Part shown: positions 8,886 through 17,490 of the stretch, piece after piece
Position numbering within the stretch: the first letter of the stretch is position 1
Layout: each line of letters opens with the position of its first letter
Origin: Acanthopleuribacter pedis
Lineage (GTDB): Bacteria > Acidobacteriota > Holophagae > Acanthopleuribacterales > Acanthopleuribacteraceae
Reading direction: 5' to 3'
Length of the DNA: 51,913 nucleotides
Assembly (NCBI RefSeq): GCF_017377855.1
Contig: NZ_JAFREP010000051.1
Location: 1 to 51,913, forward strand
Program-made: the position numbers and the translations under genes
The notes under the pieces: generated by a model
What the model was told of the DNA's origin: nothing
The model's input: the letters and a program-made list of their open reading frames with translations, nothing else
Database searches by the model: none

Positions 8886-8916
8886 CCCGCATCGCTTACA
8901 AGGAATTCTGCGACGA
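8886..8916 (+). repeat. Dispersed 31-bp repeat, copy A
   Basis: These 31 bases match 33076-33106 at 28 of 31 positions, including the block TTCTGCGACGA. Both copies lie in gene-free stretches (8656-9000 and 32978-33581) on the same strand. Flanking bases do not align, so this is a short dispersed element, not a larger duplication. The 345 bases from 8656 to 9000 otherwise hold only the pckA terminator. Confidence 0.65.
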
Positions 8917-8939
8917 CGACGCGGCATCCATCCTAATTG

Positions 8940-8973
8940 AAAAAGGCGCCGGTCTCGCGGGGAGACCGACGCC
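8940..8973 (-). terminator. Terminator of pckA
   Basis: The arms 8945-8956 and 8962-8973 pair over 12 positions with one mismatch around a five-base loop, and on the minus strand the hairpin is followed by five T. It begins 28 bases past the pckA stop codon. Confidence 0.88.
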
Positions 8974-9000
8974 CTTAGGATGTCCGTGTTTTAAATCCGC

Positions 9001-10575
9001 TTACTTAGGGCCGTGTTCAACAAACGCGCTTGAGGTATCGGCGTACTTGTTGAAGTTGTCCTTGAACAAGCCGACCAATTTTTGCGCGGTAGCCTTGTAG
9101 GCGGCCTTGTCGTCCCAGGTGTTGCTGGGATCGAGGATGGCGCTGTCGACGCCTTCCAGCTCGGTGGGAACCAACAAACCGAAGTGCGGATCTTCTTTGC
9201 AAGCCGACTCTTCGATGTGCCCTTCCAAAATGGAGGTAATGATGGCACGGGTCGAGGGCAGGTCGATGCGGTGACCCACGCCGTACGCGCCGCCGGTCCA
9301 ACCGGTGTTGACCAAATAAGCCTTGGCGCCGTGACGCTCCATTTTCTCACCCAACAGCTTGGCGTATTGGGTGGGGTGCAGCGGCAGGAACGGCTCGCCG
9401 AAGCAGCTTGAGAAGGTGGCTTGCGGCTCGGTCACGCCGCGCTCGGTGCCGGCGACTTTGGCGGTGTAACCGGAAATAAAGTGGTACATCGCTTGGCCGG
9501 GCGTCAGCTTGCTGACGGGCGGCAGCACACCAAAGGCGTCGCAGGTCAAGAAAATGATGGTTTTGGGGTGACCGCCGACGCTGGGCTCCAGCGCGTTGTC
9601 GATGTGGTAGATGGGATAGGAGACACGGGTGTTTTCGGTGATTGATTTGTCACTGAAATCGACCTGACGGGTTTCCTCATCGTACACACAGTTTTCCAAA
9701 AGGGCGCCGAAGCGGATGGCGTGGTAGATATCCGGCTCTTTTTCCTCGGAGAGGTCGATACACTTGGCGTAACAACCGCCCTCGAAGTTGAAGATGCCGT
9801 TATCAGACCAGCCGTGCTCGTCGTCGCCGATCAACTCGCGATGCGGGTCGGCGCTCAGCGTGGTTTTACCGGTGCCGGACAGGCCGAAGAACAGGGCGGT
9901 GTCGCCGTCGGGGCCCATGTTGGCGGAGCAGTGCATGGAAAGCGTGCCGTTCAAAGGCAGGCGGTAGTTCATGACACTGAAAATACCTTTTTTCATTTCA
10001 CCGGCATACATGGTGCCGCCGATGATGGCGATACCACGCGAGAGGTGGAACATGACAAACACTTCGCTGTTCAGACCCAGCTCTTTGTAGTCCTCGGCGG
10101 TGATATCGCATGCATTAATAATGGTAAAGGCGGGTTTGTGGGCCGCCAAAACTTCAGGGGAAGGACGCAAGAACATGTTGTTGACGAAATGGGCATGCCA
10201 GGCTTTACGGGTCACGATGCGAATGGGAAGCGCAAAATCGTGGTCGGCACCGCAGTGACCGTCGAACAGGTACGCGTTTTGGCCCGCGTAATGCTCTTGA
10301 ACACGGGCGTACAGTTTGTCAAAAACCGCTTCAGATACTTTTTGGTTTACCGGACCCCACCAGACGTTCTCGGAAGCTTCGCCCTCGTCGACAATGTACT
10401 TGTCCTTGGGTGAACGTCCCGTGAATTTACCGGTTTTGCACATGGTGGCACCGTTTTTCCCCATCACACCTTCACCATTCAGCAAGGTGTGCTCTACCAA
10501 CTTCTCAACCGGTAGATTGCGGTGGACGGTTGCCGGTTTTAGGCCTAATTGATCCAAGCCGTAGGTCTCAGACAT
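9001..10575 (-). CDS. pckA: Phosphoenolpyruvate carboxykinase (ATP)
   Basis: A 524-residue ATP-dependent PEP carboxykinase, which converts oxaloacetate and ATP to PEP, CO2 and ADP as the entry step of gluconeogenesis. Visible motifs: substrate-binding GRSPKDKY (residue 54 on), the HAHFVNNMF segment, GGTMYAGEMKK, the P-loop GLSGTGKTT at 231-239 and the metal-binding ELIGDDEHGW just after it; the adenine-pocket KNTRVSYP-like segment reads ENTRVSYPIYHI. Length matches the bacterial ATP family. The ATG at 10575 follows AAAGGGG. Transcribed alone, with its own terminator. Together with GAPDH nearby it places central carbon genes in this part of the window. Confidence 0.98.
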   Translation of the reverse strand: MSETYGLDQLGLKPATVHRNLPVEKLVEHTLLNGEGVMGKNGATMCKTGKFTGRSPKDKYIVDEGEASENVWWGPVNQKVSEAVFDKLYARVQEHYAGQNAYLFDGHCGADHDFALPIRIVTRKAWHAHFVNNMFLRPSPEVLAAHKPAFTIINACDITAEDYKELGLNSEVFVMFHLSRGIAIIGGTMYAGEMKKGIFSVMNYRLPLNGTLSMHCSANMGPDGDTALFFGLSGTGKTTLSADPHRELIGDDEHGWSDNGIFNFEGGCYAKCIDLSEEKEPDIYHAIRFGALLENCVYDEETRQVDFSDKSITENTRVSYPIYHIDNALEPSVGGHPKTIIFLTCDAFGVLPPVSKLTPGQAMYHFISGYTAKVAGTERGVTEPQATFSSCFGEPFLPLHPTQYAKLLGEKMERHGAKAYLVNTGWTGGAYGVGHRIDLPSTRAIITSILEGHIEESACKEDPHFGLLVPTELEGVDSAILDPSNTWDDKAAYKATAQKLVGLFKDNFNKYADTSSAFVEHGPK

Positions 10576-10674
10576 GGAATCCCCTTTAACATTTATTTGT
10601 TATGTGAACAGACGGCAAATCGCCGCAACGGCCGAAACCGCTACCCCCCGGACTGTTTCCACACAAAACTTTGG

Positions 10675-10680
10675 ATTATA
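10675..10680 (-). promoter_or_regulatory. Candidate -10 element of pckA
   Basis: A perfect TATAAT on the minus strand about 100 bases before the pckA start codon. The bases 16-18 upstream do not make a good -35 hexamer, so the promoter may depend on an activator or be a chance match. The rest of the divergent 10576-10899 interval shows no gene. Confidence 0.4.
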
Positions 10681-10899
10681 ACATCGCGTACAAGAGAAGG
10701 CGTCCAAAATTAGACGGCAACGGACATGCCGCCACCGTCCAGTCATTTGGGCCGACGAACCAAGGCGCGGTGCTTTTGGATTTTTCCGCGCTACCATCCC
10801 TGCTTGCCAGGGTTATCGGAAACGAGCTCGGGTCGGCGTCGTTGACAGGCCGAACCAAACCAAGGTACAAAACCACAAAATTACCAGAGGTCGAAAAGT

Positions 10900-11370
10900 A
10901 TGAAAGTCCGCATCCTTATTTATGCGTTGCTCGGTATCGGGGCCTATTTTGTGAACGTCGAGGTACAGAGCTATCTTGGTCGCCGCGCCTTTGCCGAAAC
11001 CGGACTGCCCGCCGCACCTCTGACCGACACCCTCACCGCGGCCAAGGAAAACAACCGCTTGGTGCTTGCCGCCGTCTCCGCGGACTGGTGTCCCAGCTGC
11101 CGCCATTTCGACGAGGCGGTGCTGACCGAACAACGGGTCAAAGACACCATTTTGGAAAACTACCAATTCACCCGGGTTGATTTTGAATCCGAATCCGGGC
11201 TCGCGCTGCGCAAGGAATTCGGCATCCGCGGGATTCCCTCGATGTTGGTGCTTGACGGCGAGGGACAACTGGTGACCCAATTAACAGCCGTCGACGACCC
11301 CTCCCTGTTCCTCGAACAGCTCGATGAGGTTTTGGTGAAAAAGAAGACCGCGAACGGCGAGACCCGATGA
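10900..11370 (+). CDS. Membrane-anchored thioredoxin-like protein
   Basis: A 156-residue protein with an uncleaved-looking N-terminal hydrophobic segment (residues 4-20) and a thioredoxin fold carrying the active site WCPSC (C64, C67) and the cis-proline loop GIRGIPSMLVL. The CPSC type and the following RHFDEAVLTEQRV resemble the C-terminal domain of DsbD and related single-domain periplasmic thioredoxins. Likely role: a periplasmic thiol-disulfide reductase tethered to the inner membrane. It is monocistronic, divergent from pckA, and followed by 314 gene-free bases. Redox partner unknown; no cytochrome c maturation genes adjoin it. Confidence 0.87.
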   Translation: MKVRILIYALLGIGAYFVNVEVQSYLGRRAFAETGLPAAPLTDTLTAAKENNRLVLAAVSADWCPSCRHFDEAVLTEQRVKDTILENYQFTRVDFESESGLALRKEFGIRGIPSMLVLDGEGQLVTQLTAVDDPSLFLEQLDEVLVKKKTANGETR

Positions 11371-11684
11371 CGTGGGCCGCCCCCTGTGCTAGACTTCGAG
11401 CTTCGATTCCCATGAACCCGCTGATTCAAAACTGAACCGCGATACCGGTCGCAGCAACCCCCGACCCTCCGGTCGGCATGTTCCGTGTTTTGACACGGCC
11501 AAACGCGACCGCAACGTGACCGAACCCAACCCACGTCGGACACCCCGGAACGACGTCAGAGCCACATCTCTCGCGTTCGCCGCGGCGGTTCAGCCTCAAT
11601 CAGTCGGCGCTTCTTTCATGGGGCGTTTGCAGAAGCCACAAACCACGGTGCAGCATCGTACAGAAGGCTCACAGGAGGCAAGAC
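11371..11684. other. Gene-free stretch before GAPDH
   Basis: No convincing ORF or RNA gene. It holds a six-pair hairpin (CCGACC at 11461-11466 with GGTCGG at 11471-11476), a TTGACA at 11490-11495 without a good -10 at normal spacing, and the strong ribosome site AGGAGG about 14 bases before the GAPDH start. Confidence 0.5.
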
Positions 11685-12683
11685 ATGACTATTCGAATTG
11701 CAATTAACGGTTTCGGACGAATTGGTAGAACGGTTACGCGCATCATTTCCGAGCGTGACGACATCGAACTGGTTGCGATTAACGACCTTACCAGCCCTGA
11801 ACAATTGGCCTACGCCCTCAAATATGATTCCATTTTCGGCCGCATGGAAGGCGTCGTCGCGGAAGGGGACCAACTGATTACCCCCAAGTTCAAAGCCCGC
11901 GTGACCGCCATCAAGGACCCCGCCGAAATCGATTGGGCGTCCCTGAATGTGGATTTCGTGATCGAATCAACCGGTATTTTCCGCAAACGCGCGCAAATTG
12001 AGCCGCACCTGCGCGGCGGCGCCAAACGCGTCCTGCTCTCGGTACCGCCCAAGGACGCCCTGGACGCCACCGTTGTCTTGGGTGTCAATGACGCGGTCCT
12101 GACCGGCAAAGAGAAACTGGTATCCAACGCCAGTTGCACCACCAACTGCGCCGCACCCCTCGCCAAGGTTCTCCACGAGGCCTTTGGTATCGAGAAAGGT
12201 TTCATCAACACCATTCACGCCTACACCAACGACCAACGCTTGATGGACATGCCCCACAGCGACTGGCGCCGCTCCCGTGCCGCCGCGCTCAACGTCATTC
12301 CCACCAGCACCGGCGCCGCCGCGGCGGTCGGCAAGGTGATCCCCGAACTGAACGGCAAACTCGACGGCATGGCCTACCGCGTCCCCGTACCCGACGGTTC
12401 CGTGGTCGACATGGTGGTTCAGGTTGGCAAAAAAACCAACGCGGAAGAAGTGAATGCGGCCTTTAAAAAAGCGGCCGAGGGTCCCCTCAAGGGCATTCTC
12501 TCCTACGAAACCGATCCGGTCGTTTCCGGCGACATCATCGGCAATCCGCACAGCTCGGTTTTCGACAGCCAACTGACCCAGGTTCTCGACGGCAACTTCG
12601 TCAAAATCGTGAGCTGGTACGACAACGAGTACGGCTACAGCAACCGCATGGTTGACCTGATGCTAAAACTGTCCAACATGTAA
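11685..12683 (+). CDS. gap: Glyceraldehyde-3-phosphate dehydrogenase, type I
   Basis: A 332-residue GAPDH that oxidises glyceraldehyde 3-phosphate to 1,3-bisphosphoglycerate with NAD+ in glycolysis and runs in reverse in gluconeogenesis. The Rossmann start INGFGRIGR, the NAD-selecting aspartate in AIND (D34), the catalytic SNASCTTNC (C151), the base H178 in NTIHAYTNDQ and the terminal WYDNEYGYSNR are all present. Full length. Start fixed by AGGAGG upstream. A strong terminator follows 22 bases after the stop, so the gene is monocistronic; it is not joined to pgk or tpiA here. Confidence 0.98.
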   Translation: MTIRIAINGFGRIGRTVTRIISERDDIELVAINDLTSPEQLAYALKYDSIFGRMEGVVAEGDQLITPKFKARVTAIKDPAEIDWASLNVDFVIESTGIFRKRAQIEPHLRGGAKRVLLSVPPKDALDATVVLGVNDAVLTGKEKLVSNASCTTNCAAPLAKVLHEAFGIEKGFINTIHAYTNDQRLMDMPHSDWRRSRAAALNVIPTSTGAAAAVGKVIPELNGKLDGMAYRVPVPDGSVVDMVVQVGKKTNAEEVNAAFKKAAEGPLKGILSYETDPVVSGDIIGNPHSSVFDSQLTQVLDGNFVKIVSWYDNEYGYSNRMVDLMLKLSNM

Positions 12684-12704
12684 TTAGGACGGTTTGAAGC
12701 TAGG

Positions 12705-12738
12705 AAAAGCCCGATTCCCGTTTGGGGTCGGGCTTTTT
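12705..12738 (+). terminator. Terminator of the GAPDH gene
   Basis: AAAAGCCCGA at 12705-12714 pairs with TCGGGCTTTT at 12728-12737, extended by CCC/GGG pairs inside, and ends in six T. Classic intrinsic terminator. Confidence 0.92.
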
Positions 12739-12888
12739 TGTTTTTGGGATTGGCGATTGGCTTTGCCTGCTTGGTTTTTCCTTTTCCGCCCACGGATGAT
12801 TGGGTCCACCTGAGTTCGCTTGCTTTTATCGGGGTTGGTTTTTTAGGCGCCTTTTGTGGCAAGCGCGCGGACATGGTTCCACCAACGG

Positions 12889-12926
12889 AAGCGCCCGATT
12901 CCCGCCGGGGGATCGGGCGCTTTTTT
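12889..12926 (+). terminator. Second strong terminator hairpin in the same gap
   Basis: AAGCGCCCGAT at 12889-12899 pairs with ATCGGGCGCTT at 12912-12922, followed by six T. It shares the CCCGATTCCC left-arm core with the GAPDH terminator 180 bases upstream. No gene is apparent between the two. On the minus strand the hairpin is also followed by an A/T-poor run, so it serves the plus strand best. Confidence 0.75.
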
Positions 12927-13008
12927 GGTTCGACTGGATGGGTCCATGCCGGTCGACGGCTTGTTTGGCCTTTTTTGGTTGCTGTACGCTTCACCCGGCC
13001 GCGCTGTT

Positions 13009-13215
13009 TTAGGGGCGGCCGCCGGGATCGGAAGGCGGGGGTTGACCCACGCTGTCGTCTTCGATTTGAGATTGGGCGGCGGCTGAAATTTCGACACTGT
13101 CCGTGTCGGCGAAAAGCGCGCTCGGCGCTGATTCAGCACCTTGGTTCGCGGAATTATGGGTTGGGGGTAAGGTTTGCACCGGCTGATTCAGCGCCTGGCT
13201 TAAGGTAATGTCCAT
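13009..13215 (-). CDS. Small protein, 68 residues, SVEIS motif
   Basis: A low-complexity, probably disordered acidic peptide that begins MDITLSQALNQPV and contains DTDSVEISAAAQSQ. A DxVEIS-type segment is common in small proteins and linkers near flagellar or type III export systems, but I cannot place this one in a family. AGGAG lies at good distance before the ATG at 13215, which argues for translation. Its first 62 bases overlap the end of the upstream gene in another frame, so the pair is probably co-transcribed and coupled. A chance frame is possible because composition is GC-rich. Confidence 0.55.
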   Translation of the reverse strand: MDITLSQALNQPVQTLPPTHNSANQGAESAPSALFADTDSVEISAAAQSQIEDDSVGQPPPSDPGGRP

Positions 13216-14791
13216 GGGGGTCTCCTAGGGTTTCGAAATCGAGGTACGGTGCCAACAGACGTAGGTTGCTTCGAAAACCGGAATCGTCCGCGGGCACAAG
13301 GTGTTGGGTTTGCGGGCCGGAACGACCCGTTTTGAGGGTCCAGATCCATTCGCTCAGCAGGTTTCGAGACGCCTCAAATTCGTTTTGGATGGTGCGATTC
13401 AGAAGCCGGGCCTCCAAACGGTAAGCCGCGCTTTGTTCCAAATCGCCGTCAACGGCCAAGAACAAGGACAAGGTATTGCGCAAACTCACGCCGACGTCGT
13501 CACGACAGCCGAGCAGGTTTTGCTCAAGCAGGTGAATCGCCGGTTCGCGGCGCCCCTCCATGAAGAGGAGCAAACTTTCGAGATGATCCAAGGCGGCGCC
13601 GTGTTGGTAAGCACCGCGAACCCGCCGAGCCGATTCAAGCGCCGCACGGGCCGCACCCGGTTCGCCCAGAAACAAGTGCGCCGTGCCCTGGTAGAGGTAG
13701 GCGAGCCGGTGGTCGTTGGGCATCGGCGTTCTCATTTGCGGGAACAAGGGCAGCGCTTTGTGCGCGAAACCCACGGCCCGCTCGTAATCGCCCCGCATTT
13801 GCGCGGCCTGGCTTAGGATCAACAAGGCGCGGGACTGATCGCTGTGCCAGCGACACTGGAGCAAGGGATCGGCAATCACAACCAGCTCGTCCAGGCTGTT
13901 ATGGCGTTTTTGCGCCTCCCGCCAAAGGAAGGCGGCCAACTGGTTCAGCGCATCGAAGTCATGGTCGTCAATTATCCGAGGTTGCACCGTTGCAGGGCCG
14001 CGCCACCACGTCTGTTGAAAGACCTGCCAACCGTCGGCCGGACCGAAATGAAACAAGCCGAAGGCAAAGACAACCAACGCGGCGGAGCTCATGACACGCC
14101 GTCGGCGCGGGTGCCCGTGCGCAAGGCGGCGGAACAAACCGGCCCAGTCCCCGTTCCACCACGAGGGCGCGGGATCGGACAAGCCCCGTTCGGGCGAGGG
14201 CGAGGTCGCCGCCGGCGGCCGCGGCGTCGTGACTTCCACCGAGGCCTCGGCCGCAACGGGGTCGTCGACCGGGACCGAATCAGGAACCGCATCCGCCGTC
14301 TCCGGCCACGGATCCGACGCGGAGGGCGGCGGAATTTTCAGGGGCAAAACCTCGGCATCCTTACCCTGGAACAGCGCATCGGGATCCTGCTTTTCGAGGT
14401 AATCGCAAATGTAGCCGTGCAGCACGGTGATGCCGCGCAAATCGTATTTACAGGGGTAAGCCGGATCGTCCAAATCCAGCGCGGCCAAGTACATTAACTG
14501 GGCACCCGACCACACCTTGCGCTGCTTGTTGCGGGCAAACGACAGGGTCAACAACGGGCGATACAGCGGATTGAGTTCGGCGGGTAGTTGGTCCCGTCCT
14601 TCCCGCTTTCCCAATTCGCGAAAGACCGCGCTCCGTCTTTTTTCGATGTAGCGACCAAGCATGGTCTGCAACGAACCGCGCCGTCGCCGAATTTCGTATT
14701 TTTGCGCGACGGAAATCTTGTCTTTCGGACAGTCTTCCCAATACCTCAGGATCGCACCCGTATCATAAACAGCCATGTATTCAAGCTGCAT
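13154..14791 (-). CDS. Membrane protein with cytoplasmic N-terminus and helical-repeat C-terminus
   Basis: About 545 residues with one transmembrane helix in the middle (ALVVFAFGLFHFG). The N-terminal 150 residues are basic and helical; a proline, serine and acid-rich linker follows; after the membrane helix comes a 250-residue all-helical part with TPR-like spacing (ERAVGFAHKALPLFPQM, LGEPGAARAALESARRV, EGRREPAIHLLEQNLL). This is the plan of a sensor or regulator anchored in the inner membrane with a periplasmic TPR part. The start is uncertain: ATG codons at 14791 and 14776 are equally plausible and neither has a strong site. It overlaps the 68-residue ORF at 13215. No family recognised. 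Confidence 0.7.
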   Translation of the reverse strand: MQLEYMAVYDTGAILRYWEDCPKDKISVAQKYEIRRRRGSLQTMLGRYIEKRRSAVFRELGKREGRDQLPAELNPLYRPLLTLSFARNKQRKVWSGAQLMYLAALDLDDPAYPCKYDLRGITVLHGYICDYLEKQDPDALFQGKDAEVLPLKIPPPSASDPWPETADAVPDSVPVDDPVAAEASVEVTTPRPPAATSPSPERGLSDPAPSWWNGDWAGLFRRLAHGHPRRRRVMSSAALVVFAFGLFHFGPADGWQVFQQTWWRGPATVQPRIIDDHDFDALNQLAAFLWREAQKRHNSLDELVVIADPLLQCRWHSDQSRALLILSQAAQMRGDYERAVGFAHKALPLFPQMRTPMPNDHRLAYLYQGTAHLFLGEPGAARAALESARRVRGAYQHGAALDHLESLLLFMEGRREPAIHLLEQNLLGCRDDVGVSLRNTLSLFLAVDGDLEQSAAYRLEARLLNRTIQNEFEASRNLLSEWIWTLKTGRSGPQTQHLVPADDSGFRSNLRLLAPYLDFETLGDPHGHYLKPGAESAGANLTPNP

Positions 14792-15252
14792 TAAACCGAT
14801 TCGAACATCAAACTTTCTGCTCAAAAGAACAACCTTACAAAAACAACCCATCCGGTGCCAAAACGTTTACTTCAAACACTTACACCGGAATTAAAGCGTA
14901 TCTCACCAACAAGACAACCACCACCAGGTTTTAAGCAGACTTATTTGGAATAACCATACGCGAAAAAAGAATGCTCTGTTTCTTCGCCTCTATCTTAAGT
15001 ACCACATCACTTTAAAAAAGAACAACAAAAATGATCAATAAAACATTTAATTAAAATAGTCTAACGCGAATAAAAACATAGCAACAAAGCATCGCCTCAA
15101 CCGACATCGCGAATAATATCTTTCCAGGACCGTCTTTGCGCGCCCGCTTCGTTCTGGGCAGGCCGGTGCCCAACAACAGAAAACCCGGCGATGAAACACA
15201 TCCGTTTCATCGCCGGGTTGGCAGGCGCCCTTTTTGGGCAAGGGGGTCGTTG
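14792..15252. other. AT-rich gene-free stretch
   Basis: From about 14880 to 15110 the sequence is far richer in A and T than the genes around it, with several runs of A. No RNA gene or convincing ORF is seen. It separates the divergently placed membrane-protein promoter side from the katG terminator and probably holds the promoter of the 14791 gene. Confidence 0.5.
15182..15219 (-). terminator. Terminator of katG
   Basis: A perfect 16-pair stem (15182-15197 with 15204-15219) and a six-base loop; on the minus strand it is followed by TTTTCTGTTGTT. It begins 33 bases past the katG stop. Confidence 0.9.
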
Positions 15253-17490
15253 CTAGAACTGGTAACGCAGGTCGAAGCGGTCGAGGTCCATCACCTTGGC
15301 CCAAGCGGCCACGAAGTCCTGCACGAATTTGTTCTTGGATTCGTCGAAGGCGTATACCTCGGCGACGGCACGCAGTTCCGAGTTGGAGCCGAAAATCAAA
15401 TCGACAGGCGTCGCGGTCCATCTCAGCTTGCCGGTGGCGCGATCATGGCCTTCGTAAACGCCCTCGGTGCCCGCCTTCTTCCATTGGGTGCCCATGTCGA
15501 GCAGGTTCACGAAGAAGTCGTTGGTAAGTTGACCGGGACGGTTGGTGAAGACGCCGTGTTGGGCGCCGTCGGTATTGGCGTTTAAGGCCCGCATGCCGCC
15601 GACCAACACGGTCATTTCCGGCACGGTCAAGGTCAATTGGTTGGCCTTGTCGACCAGCATCTCCGCGGGTGAACGGACGTTGGCGGCAGGGTTGAAGTAG
15701 TTGCGGAAGCCGTCGGCCTCGGGTTTGAGTTCGTTGAAGGTGGCTACATCGGTCTTGTCCTGGCCGGCGTCGGTACGGCCGGGCGAGAACGGCACGGTGA
15801 TGGTGTGACCCGCTGATTTGGCCGCGGTTTCGACACCCACGACACCGCCGAGCACGATCACGTCGGCCAAGCTCACCTGCTTGCCGCCGCGCAGCGATTG
15901 GTTGAATTTCTTTTGGATTTTTTCCAGTTCGGCGAGCACTTTTTTCTGTTCGGCGGGGCTGTTAACGGCCCATTCGTTCTGGGGCGCGAGGCGCAGACGG
16001 GCACCGTTGGCGCCACCACGCATGTCGCTGTTGCGGTAGCTCGCGGCGGAGGCCCAGGCGGTACGTACCAGTTGGGGCACAGTCAGGCCCGACTTGCGGA
16101 TGTGGCCTTTGAGTTTGTTGATGTCTTTGCTATCGATCACTTTGAAATCACGGGCGGGAACCGGATCCTGCCAGGTCATTTCTTCCGCGGGAACCTCGGG
16201 GCCGAGGTAGCGGGCGCGCGGGCCCATGTCACGGTGGGTCAGTTTGAACCAGGCGCGGGCGAAGGCTTTTTCGAATTCTTGGGGATTGTCCAGAAACCGT
16301 TTTGAGATTTTGCGGTACTCGGGATCCATTTTCAGCGAAAGGTCGGTGGTCAACATAATCGGCGCGTGGAATTTACCGGGGATGTGCGCGTCGGGCACCA
16401 TGTTTTTGGCGGATTCCTCGGTGGGGATCCATTGGATGGCGCCGGCCGGGCTTTTGGTTTGTTTCCATTCGAAGGTGAACAGGTTGGTCAGGAACATGTG
16501 GGTCCAGCGCGCGGGGGCGGAGGTCCAAGCACCTTCCAAACCACTGGTCACGGTATCCTCGGCGTTGCCTTTGCCGACTTTGTTTTTCCAGCCAAAACCC
16601 TGCTGTTCGGTGGGCGCGGCGGCGGGTTCGGCGCCGACATGTTTTTCGGAATGGGCACCGTGCGCTTTACCGAAGGTGTGGCCGCCCGCGATTAAGGCGA
16701 CGGTTTCTTCGTCGTTCATGCCCATGCGGCCAAAGGTCACACGAATGTCGTGGGCGGCGGCGAGCGGATCGGGCACGCCGTTGGGGCCGACGGGATTCAC
16801 GTAGATCAAACCCATCTGGGTAGCGCCCAGGGGTTTTTCCAGCTTGCGTTTGCCGCTGTGGCGTTTGTCGGCGAGGAAGCTTTTCTCGCTGCCCCAGTAA
16901 ACCAGGTCGGGTTCCCAGTCGTCCTCACGACCCCCGGCGAAACCAAGGGTTTTGAAACCCATGTTCTCCATGGCGACGTTGCCGGTCAGGACCATTAGGT
17001 CGGCCCAGGACAGGCTTTTGCCGTACTTTTGTTTGATGGGCCACAGCAGGCGGCGCGCTTTGTCGAGGTTGGCGTTGTCGGGCCAGCTATTGAGGGGGTC
17101 GAAGCGCATTTGACCACCGGCCGCGCCGCCGCGTCCGTCGCCCTGACGGTAAGTCCCGGCGCTGTGCCAAGCCATGCGGATGAAGAAGGGACCGTAGTTG
17201 CCATAGTCGGCGGGCCACCAGTCCTGGGAGGTGGTGAGCAAGTCGTTGATGTCTTTTTTGACAGCATTGAGATCGAGCTTGCTAAAGGCCTCGGCGTAGT
17301 TGAAGTTTTCGCCGTGGTAGGGGTTCGACTCGGGATCGTGGGCACGAAGGGGTTGCAGGTTCAACTGCTCCGGCCACCAGAATTGGTTGCTTTTGGCTTC
17401 GCCTTTGCGGGCGCCCTCGCCGGCAAAGGCGGCGGATGACAGAACAAATAAACCGATGGTTACGGTCGTCAGAAGGGATTTTCTGCTCAT
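15253..17490 (-). CDS. katG: Catalase-peroxidase with signal peptide
   Basis: A 745-residue bifunctional heme catalase-peroxidase that removes hydrogen peroxide. The distal site RMAWHSAGTYR (R105, W108, H109), the adduct tyrosine in LIYVNPVG, the adduct methionine in FGRMGMNDEE and the proximal histidine in AGGHTFGKAHG are all present, so the Met-Tyr-Trp cofactor can form. The second, heme-free domain is complete. Unlike most KatG it starts with a Sec signal peptide (residues 1-23, cut after AFA), so it should act in the periplasm like KatP or Legionella KatB. Start at 17490 with AGGAG upstream; the open frame extends further but without a site. Single gene with its own terminator. Confidence 0.96.
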   Translation of the reverse strand: MSRKSLLTTVTIGLFVLSSAAFAGEGARKGEAKSNQFWWPEQLNLQPLRAHDPESNPYHGENFNYAEAFSKLDLNAVKKDINDLLTTSQDWWPADYGNYGPFFIRMAWHSAGTYRQGDGRGGAAGGQMRFDPLNSWPDNANLDKARRLLWPIKQKYGKSLSWADLMVLTGNVAMENMGFKTLGFAGGREDDWEPDLVYWGSEKSFLADKRHSGKRKLEKPLGATQMGLIYVNPVGPNGVPDPLAAAHDIRVTFGRMGMNDEETVALIAGGHTFGKAHGAHSEKHVGAEPAAAPTEQQGFGWKNKVGKGNAEDTVTSGLEGAWTSAPARWTHMFLTNLFTFEWKQTKSPAGAIQWIPTEESAKNMVPDAHIPGKFHAPIMLTTDLSLKMDPEYRKISKRFLDNPQEFEKAFARAWFKLTHRDMGPRARYLGPEVPAEEMTWQDPVPARDFKVIDSKDINKLKGHIRKSGLTVPQLVRTAWASAASYRNSDMRGGANGARLRLAPQNEWAVNSPAEQKKVLAELEKIQKKFNQSLRGGKQVSLADVIVLGGVVGVETAAKSAGHTITVPFSPGRTDAGQDKTDVATFNELKPEADGFRNYFNPAANVRSPAEMLVDKANQLTLTVPEMTVLVGGMRALNANTDGAQHGVFTNRPGQLTNDFFVNLLDMGTQWKKAGTEGVYEGHDRATGKLRWTATPVDLIFGSNSELRAVAEVYAFDESKNKFVQDFVAAWAKVMDLDRFDLRYQF

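Noticed and set aside
8656..8892. 78-codon frame ending directly before the glutaredoxin ATG
   Set aside because: No ribosome site, low-complexity basic composition, and it contains the dispersed repeat. A leader peptide cannot be excluded but is not supported.
12738..13208. Plus-strand frame of 156 codons after GAPDH
   Set aside because: It starts inside one terminator and runs through a second; the hydrophobic start is a by-product of T-rich terminator sequence.
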